This document shows, piece after piece, positions 58,064 to 64,000 of a stretch of DNA of 64,000 nt. Below the pieces are notes generated by a model that was not told the origin of the DNA, ran no database searches, and worked only from the letters and a program-made list of their open reading frames with translations. Where the stretch lies: NCBI RefSeq assembly GCF_029238675.1, contig NZ_JAQWFR010000002.1, forward strand, positions 222,495-286,494, given 5' to 3'. The translations under genes were made by a program, and so were the position numbers. Each line of letters begins with the position of its first letter. Position 1 is the first letter of the stretch. The DNA is from Oceanicoccus sp. (GTDB lineage Bacteria; Pseudomonadota; Gammaproteobacteria; Pseudomonadales; Dasaniaceae).

Positions 58064-59758
58064 ATGAGCAAGACTGAAGACAGCGGCGTTGAAACTCCCA
58101 AGGCCGACAATTTTATTGAAGCTATTATTAAGCAAGACCTTGCCGAAGGGCGTATTGAAAAGGTGGTTACTCGTTTTCCACCTGAGCCCAACGGTTATTT
58201 ACATATAGGTCACGCCAAATCGATCTGTGTGAATTTTGGCTTAGCGGAAACCTTTGGTGGTGAGTGCAACCTGCGCTTTGACGATACCAATCCCGCTAAG
58301 GAAGACCAGGAGTATGTAGACGCTATTAAAGAGGATGTACGCTGGCTAGGTTTCCAGTGGGCAGGCGATATTCGCTATGCCTCCAGCTATTTTGACCAGT
58401 TTTACCAGTGGGCGCTGTATCTGGTGAAGGAAGGCAATGCCTATGTTTGTGATTTAACCGCCGAGCAGGCCAGTGAGTACCGTGGCTGGGCAACCGCACC
58501 GGGTAAAGATAGCCCTTTCCGCAGCCGTAGCCCTGAAGAGAATTTGGCTCTGCTCGAAAAAATGCGTGCCGGTGAATTTGATGAAGGTCACTGTGTGTTG
58601 CGTGCAAAAATCGATATGGCATCTTCTAATATGAATTTGCGGGACCCGATTCTTTATCGTATCCGCAAAGAGTCTCACCACCAAACCGGTGATAAGTGGT
58701 GTATCTATCCGGCTTATGATTTTGCCCATGGACAAGAAGATGCCATCGAAGGTGTAAGTCATTCTATATGTACCCTGGAATTTGCTGACCATAGACCTTT
58801 GTATGAGTGGTTTCTTGAGCATTTACCGGTACCGGCAAAGCCACGGCAGTATGAGTTTGGCCGCTTAAATATTAACTATACCGTGACCTCCAAGCGCAAA
58901 CTTAAGCAACTGGTTGATGATAAAGTTGTTGCCGGTTGGGACGACCCAAGAATGCCCACTATCTCTGGTATGCGTCGTCGTGGTTATAGTCCTGCGGCGG
59001 TGCGCAATTTTTGCCAGAGCCTGGCTGTCGCCAAAACTGATGGTGTGGTAGATATGGCTCAGCTGGAATTTTTTATTCGCGAAGATTTAAACGACAATGC
59101 CCCCAGGGCAATGTGTGTGTTAAACCCGGTTAAATTAATCATCAGTAACTTTGAGGAGCATATTAACGGCGATGTGCAGACAGTTGCTGCACCGGTACAC
59201 CCAGGTAAAGAAGAGTTGGGTACAAGGGAGCTGCCTTTTACCAAAGAGCTGTATATTGACCGTGCTGATTTTAGTGAAGATACTACCCTGGGCCGTAAGA
59301 AATTTAAGCGTTTGGTGTTTGGGGAATATGTGCGTTTGCGCAGTGCCTATGTTATCAAGGCGGATGAAGTGATTAAGGATGCTGAAGGTAATATAGAAAC
59401 GATTATCGCATCATTGGTACCTGATACAGTGGGTGAAAGTCCTCCGGAAGGGATCAAGCCTCGCGGCGTTATCCACTGGGTATCAGCCAGCCATGGTAAG
59501 CAGGCAACGGTTCGGGTCTATGGTCGCTTATTTGTTCACGAAGCGCCTGATCGCGGTGAAGAAAATTTTATGCAGCACCTCAATCCTGATTCACTCTCTG
59601 TGCTGCAGAATTGCTGGGTTGAGCCCTCGCTAGCTGATGCGGCACCGGAAGGTGCTTTTCAATTTGAGAGGGAAGGCTACTTTGTTGCTGATCGCTATGA
59701 TCACCAAACCGGTAGCCCAGTGTTTAATATGACGATAGGTTTGAGAGCCAGTAAATAA
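58064..59758 (+). CDS. glnS: Glutaminyl-tRNA synthetase
   Basis: GlnRS is a class I synthetase. The HIGH motif is [16 protein letters not shown] and the KMSKS-like motif is [11 protein letters not shown]. Other GlnRS features are [12 protein letters not shown] and the C-terminal beta-barrel domain ending with RFEREG-like [12 protein letters not shown]. Length is 564 residues. The stop overlaps the purU start by one base. In Pseudomonas cysS follows glnS, but here it is elsewhere. Confidence 0.97.
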   Translation: MSKTEDSGVETPKADNFIEAIIKQDLAEGRIEKVVTRFPPEPNGYLHIGHAKSICVNFGLAETFGGECNLRFDDTNPAKEDQEYVDAIKEDVRWLGFQWAGDIRYASSYFDQFYQWALYLVKEGNAYVCDLTAEQASEYRGWATAPGKDSPFRSRSPEENLALLEKMRAGEFDEGHCVLRAKIDMASSNMNLRDPILYRIRKESHHQTGDKWCIYPAYDFAHGQEDAIEGVSHSICTLEFADHRPLYEWFLEHLPVPAKPRQYEFGRLNINYTVTSKRKLKQLVDDKVVAGWDDPRMPTISGMRRRGYSPAAVRNFCQSLAVAKTDGVVDMAQLEFFIREDLNDNAPRAMCVLNPVKLIISNFEEHINGDVQTVAAPVHPGKEELGTRELPFTKELYIDRADFSEDTTLGRKKFKRLVFGEYVRLRSAYVIKADEVIKDAEGNIETIIASLVPDTVGESPPEGIKPRGVIHWVSASHGKQATVRVYGRLFVHEAPDRGEENFMQHLNPDSLSVLQNCWVEPSLADAAPEGAFQFEREGYFVADRYDHQTGSPVFNMTIGLRASK

Positions 59759-60624
59759 TGAATGATTTGTCCGCATCTACTTACCGTTTAATAATTTCCT
59801 GTCCGGATCAGGTGGGTATTGTTGCCAAAGTGACTCAGTTTATTGCTGAGCAGGGTGGCTCTTTAATGGAAGCCAATAACCATACGGATGTTGATAAGGG
59901 GTGGTTTTTTATTCGCTGCGTTATCAATGCAGAAACTTTGGGCTGCGACCTTGATACCTTCCGCGAGCGTTTTGCGTCGATTGCTACTGACTATAAAATG
60001 AAATGGTATATCCGCGACTCCCAGGTGAAGCAGAAAGTGGTATTGCTGGCCAGTCATGCCTCTCACTGTTTAGCCGATTTATTGCATCGCTGGCATAGTG
60101 GTGAGTTGGATTGTGACATTCCCTGTGTGGTTTCTAATCATGAAAATTTACGCAGCATGGTAGAGTGGCATGGTATTCCTTTTTATTATGTACCGGTTGA
60201 TAAAAATGATAAGGCACCGGCCTTTGCCAAAATGGAAGACATTATTGAGCGCTACGATGCAGATACTATTGTGCTGGCCCGCTATATGCAGATTATTCCT
60301 CCTGCACTTTGTGAGCGTTTTGAGGGGCGTTTGATTAATATTCATCACAGTTTCTTGCCCTCTTTTATTGGTGCCAACCCTTACCAAAAAGCCTTTGAGC
60401 GCGGTGTTAAATTAATCGGTGCTACCAGCCATTATGTCACCCAGGATTTAGATAAAGGCCCAATTATTGAGCAAGATGTAGTGCGGGTTACTCACCGTCA
60501 TGGCAAAGATGAGTTGGTACGTTTGGGTAAGGATGTTGAAAAAAGTGTATTGTCACGTGCCCTGCGTAATCACCTTGAAGATAGAGTAATTGTGTTAGGT
60601 AATAAAACGGTGGTATTTGATTAA
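59758..60624 (+). CDS. purU: Formyltetrahydrofolate deformylase
   Basis: PurU hydrolyses 10-formyl-THF to formate and THF. The N-terminal ACT domain (YRLIISCPDQVGIVAKVTQFIAEQGGSL) is followed by a formyltransferase domain with VVSNHENLRSM and INIHHSFLPSFIGANPYQKA. Length is 288 residues. It is translationally coupled to glnS. Confidence 0.94.
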   Translation: MNDLSASTYRLIISCPDQVGIVAKVTQFIAEQGGSLMEANNHTDVDKGWFFIRCVINAETLGCDLDTFRERFASIATDYKMKWYIRDSQVKQKVVLLASHASHCLADLLHRWHSGELDCDIPCVVSNHENLRSMVEWHGIPFYYVPVDKNDKAPAFAKMEDIIERYDADTIVLARYMQIIPPALCERFEGRLINIHHSFLPSFIGANPYQKAFERGVKLIGATSHYVTQDLDKGPIIEQDVVRVTHRHGKDELVRLGKDVEKSVLSRALRNHLEDRVIVLGNKTVVFD

Positions 60625-60669
60625 AGTTCGGCTATGATCATTAGCTTTTCAGACTGTTGAGTTACTTCC

Positions 60670-60888
60670 TTGCTTAAACTCTATAAAAATCGCTCCTTCA
60701 GAACTATCTTCTTGGCTATTTTTGCCACGTTAACCTTTGTAGGTTCGGCCATCTTTATCTTTGATGTTGAGGCCAAACTGATGTTGCAGTTTCTAGGTGT
60801 TAGCCTGTTAGGTGTAGTCACAATGATTATTGCGGCGTTGGCATTTACCGGACTACGTATTGCCATCCGCCGCTTGTTCAATAAATAA
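60670..60888 (+). CDS. Small two-helix membrane protein
   Basis: The 72-residue frame begins at a TTG and has two clear hydrophobic helices (IFLAIFATLTFVGSAIFIFDV and MLQFLGVSLLGVVTMIIAALAFTGL) with basic ends. I do not recognise it. There is no strong ribosome site, but the coding bias and a convergent partner beyond a hairpin support it as a gene. Confidence 0.55.
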   Translation: MLKLYKNRSFRTIFLAIFATLTFVGSAIFIFDVEAKLMLQFLGVSLLGVVTMIIAALAFTGLRIAIRRLFNK

Positions 60889-60899
60889 CTTATCTGTCC

Positions 60900-60927
60900 C
60901 GTCATTCCCGCCTTCGCGGGAATGACG
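60900..60927. repeat. Minimal palindromic repeat between convergent genes
   Basis: CGTCATTCCCG-CCTTCG-CGGGAATGACG is the outer arm pair of the family with the interior deleted. It leaves a strong 11-bp stem with a CCTTCG loop. It lies between two convergent genes and probably serves as a bidirectional terminator or mRNA 3' end. Confidence 0.85.
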
Positions 60928-60930
60928 ATG

Positions 60931-61449
60931 TTAATCTTCCAGACTAATATCCACATCCAACTGGTTGGCGATATCATCCAGTTTATCGCTTAAATCCCCA
61001 ATATCCAGCGCAGCGGGTACTTGTATCTCTGCTGAGGCTGAAAATAAAAGTTCGGCTGACATGGGGGCGCTGCTAACCTGGGTATTCATTTCGCACACAT
61101 TAATATGCAGTGCGGCCAGAGCACTGGAAAGCTCCTTAACGATACCCGGGCGGTCATTGCCCAACAGGTTGAGTTTAATGTCTTTATGGCCGGCAATGTC
61201 ATGGCTGGTATTAGGGTCTTCCAGGCTTACTGATAAGTCATCACCAGAGAGAGTACTAAGGGCGCTGCGAAGTTGCTCAGCCTTATCACTGCTGATTTGC
61301 ACACGGGCAATGCCGGCAAAATGTCCGGCAAGTTGGCTCATACGGCTTTCCAACCAGTTACCGCCTTGCTCCGAGACGGTATTGGATAGCTTCTCTACCA
61401 AGCCGGGTTTGTCGTTGCCAATAAATGTAAAAACAATCGAAGTGCTCAC
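60931..61449 (-). CDS. GcvR-like ACT domain protein
   Basis: The 172-residue protein has two ACT domains (VFTFIGNDKPGLVEKLSNTVSEQGGNW; LNLLGNDRPGIVKELSSALAALHINV). It resembles GcvR, the regulator of the glycine cleavage system, which binds GcvA in response to glycine. No gcv genes are nearby, so a related amino-acid sensing role is possible. It is convergent with the small membrane protein gene. Confidence 0.82.
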   Translation of the reverse strand: MSTSIVFTFIGNDKPGLVEKLSNTVSEQGGNWLESRMSQLAGHFAGIARVQISSDKAEQLRSALSTLSGDDLSVSLEDPNTSHDIAGHKDIKLNLLGNDRPGIVKELSSALAALHINVCEMNTQVSSAPMSAELLFSASAEIQVPAALDIGDLSDKLDDIANQLDVDISLED

Positions 61450-61521
61450 TGATTAATCTCCGTTAAACCTGTTATTGTTTAGTAATGATTATTAGTATAG
61501 TCCGATTAGCGAACTACAGGA

Positions 61522-61749
61522 ATGACTACCGTGGATAACTATATTGAAATTCCTCCCGGGCAATTGAGCGAGGAGGTTCTGCGGGCGGTGATCGAGGAAT
61601 TTATTACTCGTGAAGGTACCGATTACGGTTTGCAGGATTATTCCCTTGAGCAAAAAGTACTACAGGTGAAACGGCAGTTGGACAGCGGCAGGGTAGTTAT
61701 TGCCTATGATCCGGTATCAGAGAGCTGTACTTTGCTAGCTAAAGACTAA
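61522..61749 (+). CDS. YheU family protein
   Basis: The 75-residue protein matches YheU, a short conserved gammaproteobacterial protein of unknown function (IEIPPGQLSEEVLRAVIEEFITREGTDYG, then LEQKVLQVKRQL). The ATG at 61522 is used, but GTG 61531 gives the usual family length. Its stop overlaps the stop of the convergent gene. Confidence 0.85.
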   Translation: MTTVDNYIEIPPGQLSEEVLRAVIEEFITREGTDYGLQDYSLEQKVLQVKRQLDSGRVVIAYDPVSESCTLLAKD

Positions 61750-62141
61750 TCATCCCTGCCAATAGCTAAGGGATTAATTGTATCCAAAAAACTTTGCGCA
61801 TAGAGTAGCCAGTCCAGTAAGGTTTGGTGGATGGTTATCATTTCTTGTTTACTATGCTCATCACTTTGCGCAGCTTGCTGGGCGACTTCGGATAAGGCGG
61901 TGACAATATCGCTGATGATGTGTACATCCAGCTCTAACGGAATCAGTTTATCTTGCATATTATGCTGATGTTCGGCGCGGGATTCTGCAAGCAGGTTTTG
62001 TACAATTAGCGCCAGGGAGGGATGTTCTTCCCTGAGGCAATGGAAAGAAAACTCAAGGCAGTCCTGGCTAAAATAACTAGCTGAAATAACCAGTGGGTTA
62101 ATGGGCAAAGACTCGCTAAAAGAAGGATGTTGTTTATCCAA
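61746..62141 (-). CDS. Conserved hypothetical helical protein
   Basis: I do not recognise this 131-residue, mostly helical protein. It is rich in Gln, Glu, Ser and His in the middle (HQHNMQDKLIPLELDVHIISDIVTAL). It has no signal peptide or membrane helix. Its stop overlaps that of yheU by 3 bases. The function is unknown. Confidence 0.55.
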   Translation of the reverse strand: MDKQHPSFSESLPINPLVISASYFSQDCLEFSFHCLREEHPSLALIVQNLLAESRAEHQHNMQDKLIPLELDVHIISDIVTALSEVAQQAAQSDEHSKQEMITIHQTLLDWLLYAQSFLDTINPLAIGRDD

Positions 62142-62268
62142 GACGCACTCCGAATATACAAAGCAAGAGTTCGATACAGCACTTAAAAGGATTGTAGCAG
62201 CTTCCCCTTGCTAAATAATATGAAAGACGGACAATAGACAATAATTTCTTACAACTTTAGAGTATTGC

Positions 62269-62520
62269 ATGGACTTTTCACACGCAGCTACGCTGGATAC
62301 CAGTGGCCTATTATGCCCTGAGCCAGTGATGATGCTACATAATAAAATACGTGACGTTGATGTCGGGGATATTATTGAGCTAATAGCCACAGACCCATCT
62401 ACCGAACGAGACATTCCCAAGTTCTGTGCATTTCTTGGTCATAGCTTAATGGATAAACAAGAGCGCGATAAAAAATATTATTACTATATCCAAAAAGCGG
62501 ACACTGCTGTCCGAGACTAG
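62269..62520 (+). CDS. tusA: TusA-type sulfurtransferase
   Basis: The 83-residue protein has the TusA motif [19 protein letters not shown] with the active Cys in CPxP, and the family continuation [26 protein letters not shown]. TusA relays sulfur from IscS to thiouridine synthesis or other acceptors. The stop overlaps the stop of the next convergent gene. Confidence 0.9.
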   Translation: MDFSHAATLDTSGLLCPEPVMMLHNKIRDVDVGDIIELIATDPSTERDIPKFCAFLGHSLMDKQERDKKYYYYIQKADTAVRD

Positions 62521-63245
62521 CCTTCGTACTCTTCAAATAATAAGCTGATTGCCGCCAGTGCATCGGGGTCTTCAGCCTTGATCTGGTTGGCAATATGATG
62601 CTGGAAATAATAGCGGAAGTGGGGGTTATCGCTAGTCGGGTAGAGGCAGGGGTCACCGGGCAAAACCGGTGTAGTACTGACCAGGTCTTCATTAATTATC
62701 ATACCTTCGATCGTGCCATTATTGAGCAATCGCCAGCTAAGAATTTCTGTTAATACAATACTGTCGCTGTCTTCGGCATTTAACATGGCATGAGTACCGA
62801 TGGTGTCTGGAATCTCCTGAATAATATCGGTATCGCCAGCTTGTTCAAACTCAAAGTAATCAGCGGCAGTTTCCAGTTCCAATACTTTATGAGCTGGGGC
62901 TTGGGAGAAAATACATTCCGTCGCCATATCATAATAGCCCTCGTATTGACCGTGCTGCTGATGATTTAACTCTTCACAGGGCATAACCTGGTTGAGCCAG
63001 GGTACCATGCCGACTACTTCTCCATTGTCTCGCAGTCCCCAGCATAAAATTTTCATCGCATAGAGCTTTTCCGGCTCACAGGTGCTGTTAGAGTAGAGCA
63101 TGCACATACCATCGTGCTCCGGTGAAAGCCGAATAATGCGTTCATTCTTTAACGTGGAGAGCGTTTTTTTGGAAAAAAGATCGACAACATTATTGTTGTC
63201 GCGGTTTGCATCGCCTGCACCGTTACGGGGGATAAGCGTGGTCAT
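62517..63245 (-). CDS. Uncharacterised protein with an internal duplication
   Basis: I recognise no family. ATG 63245 has GGAGGT 7 bp upstream and gives 242 residues; the longer frame to 63305 lacks a ribosome site. Two related segments are visible: [25 protein letters not shown] and, about 100 residues later, [23 protein letters not shown]. Each is followed by an acidic region. The protein is acidic and cytosolic, and the repeat suggests two copies of a small domain. Confidence 0.6.
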   Translation of the reverse strand: MTTLIPRNGAGDANRDNNNVVDLFSKKTLSTLKNERIIRLSPEHDGMCMLYSNSTCEPEKLYAMKILCWGLRDNGEVVGMVPWLNQVMPCEELNHQQHGQYEGYYDMATECIFSQAPAHKVLELETAADYFEFEQAGDTDIIQEIPDTIGTHAMLNAEDSDSIVLTEILSWRLLNNGTIEGMIINEDLVSTTPVLPGDPCLYPTSDNPHFRYYFQHHIANQIKAEDPDALAAISLLFEEYEG

Positions 63246-63305
63246 GAGTGTACCTCCATCTTTACAGCTGATGAAAATAACCGCAGCGCCAGTGTGTTGC
63301 CTCAA

Positions 63306-63570
63306 CCGCTACGAGTACGTATAAATTATTGTTTACTTCGTCTCAATCTACATTCGCTATAGATCTAATTATAGTCTTTTGTGAGCAGATGGCTAGCATT
63401 GATTTAAGCCCTGTCAAAGCATTCTATAAAAGCTGGCTTTGCTGTATTATGCTGAGCTTATTTTTTATAACTCTATGCAAATCAGTTGGTTGTGTGATCG
63501 AATATTATTTTGCCTACGGCAATGATGGGCATAAATCGGAGTTTTAGTAAACCATTTAAAAATCATATGC
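63306..63570. other. Spacer without a convincing gene
   Basis: An open frame at 63329-63547 exists, but its start and codon use are poor. The stretch should hold the promoter of the leftward unknown gene at its left end. No repeat or strong promoter stands out. Confidence 0.4.
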
Positions 63571-64000
63571 TTAACCCACTTTTCTTAGGTTTGTTTTAGA
63601 GGACTTGCAATATTCTTGCAATATTCTTGCAAAAAGAACTCTAGCCGGAGCGTATGTTTCTACTATTTTGTAGAGGGTTTCGACGGCGTCGAACTCCCAC
63701 CTAAACCACTCGCCGCGCTCCCGGTACTCACTTAATTCGTAGTGCATAAGCTGCTCTACGTTTAGCGCAATCCTCTTTGTCGCAAAGGCCATTTCATAAA
63801 CAATTTTTAATTCTCTCGGGTTCCCTGTTTGCATTTGGGCCAGCCTGTTAGGTGTTGAATCTGACATGCCGATTTTTAAAAAATCTTTCCCGTCTGCTAC
63901 GAAATAGACCGCCGTTGATTTGCGCGCTGGCTCTACAGGGGCTTTACGACAGTCCAGCCACGCCAACCATTCACCCGCCCTGAATATGCCATCAACATCA
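63571..64000 (-). CDS. GIY-YIG nuclease family protein (partial, runs off the window)
   Basis: The frame is open to the right edge (it reads DVDGIFRAGEWLAWLDCRK from 63999), so the true start lies outside. The GIY-YIG/T5orf172-like domain is visible: TAVYFVADGKDFLKIGMSDSTPNRLAQMQTGNPRELK, followed by QLMHYELSEYRERGEWFRW. Similar domains occur in phage and defence-linked proteins, but the role is unknown. An 11-bp tandem duplication near the end changes the C-terminus. Confidence 0.75.
   Translation of the reverse strand, partial: DVDGIFRAGEWLAWLDCRKAPVEPARKSTAVYFVADGKDFLKIGMSDSTPNRLAQMQTGNPRELKIVYEMAFATKRIALNVEQLMHYELSEYRERGEWFRWEFDAVETLYKIVETYAPARVLFARILQEYCKSSKTNLRKVG
63605..63632 (-). repeat. 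11-bp tandem duplication inside the GIY-YIG gene
   Basis: TTGCAATATTC (plus strand) occurs twice (63605-63615, 63616-63626), followed by TTGCAA. Because 11 is not a multiple of three, the duplication shifts the frame. With one copy the protein would end at LFARILQVL-stop; with two it reads LFARILQEYCKSSK and ends 14 codons later. Confidence 0.9.

Noticed and set aside
63329..63547. A 72-residue plus-strand frame with a hydrophobic helix
   Set aside because: It starts at a non-ATG codon without ribosome site and its hydrophobic part may come from AT-rich composition.

Overview
The window reads as chromosomal DNA of a marine-type gammaproteobacterium near Pseudomonas and the Cellvibrionales/Spongiibacteraceae (placement inferred from gene content and order, not from a search). 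Several blocks keep Pseudomonas order: cysB ... thrH-pabB, leuC-leuD-leuB-asd-fimV-truA-trpF ... accD-folC-(SPOR)-cvpA-purF-metZ, and lpxH-ppiB-glnS. A FabY-type ketoacyl synthase, ThrH and MetZ also fit. Most genes are housekeeping.

Layout. 1-4.6 kb: end of a probable universal stress protein gene, cysB, a ZIP metal transporter, thrH and convergent pabB. 4.9-15 kb: a propionyl-CoA/methylmalonyl-CoA operon made of carboxyltransferase, an unusually long biotin carboxylase-BCCP, epimerase, B12-dependent mutase, MeaB-type GTPase and a hotdog thioesterase, followed by cysS. It would turn propionyl-CoA into succinyl-CoA. 15-22 kb: lipid genes (GlxA-type regulator, FabY, FkbM methyltransferase, nitroreductase, dienoyl-CoA isomerase-like crotonase, OruR-type AraC regulator). 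22-26.5 kb: a patchy AT-rich accessory stretch with csrA, an orphan immunity-like gene, avtA, the tail of a DUF4105-type protein and a small secreted protein. It contains three copies of an AT-rich motif.

26.5-31.5 kb: tRNA-Leu(CAA), queA-tgt, DUF3135, gamma-carbonic anhydrase, DUF1289 and a LysR regulator divergent from leuC. 31.7-48.7 kb: leucine, aspartate-semialdehyde, FimV, tryptophan, AccD, FolC, CvpA, PurF and MetZ genes on one strand, closed by a strong bidirectional terminator shared with acnB. 51.7-52.9 kb: a RES-Xre toxin-antitoxin pair. 53.2-56.7 kb: a DUF1289 gene, a lipoprotein with an HExxH zinc-protease motif, an exported partner and miaE, packed as an operon. 56.7-64 kb: lpxH, ppiB, glnS, purU and small genes (GcvR-like ACT protein, YheU, TusA-like), an unrecognised protein with an internal duplication, and a GIY-YIG gene that runs off the right edge.

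The main non-coding signal is a family of long imperfect palindromes built on CGTCATTCCCGCG..GGCGGGAATCC. They lie mostly between convergent genes and occur as full elements, a deleted 28-bp hairpin and a half-unit that supplies a stop codon. No CRISPR array, insertion sequence, prophage or rRNA was seen. The strongest leads are the lipoprotein-protease operon, the divergent carboxylase pair, the palindrome flanking the tRNA-Leu promoter -10, the AT-rich motif family and the 11-bp duplication that shifts the end of the GIY-YIG gene.
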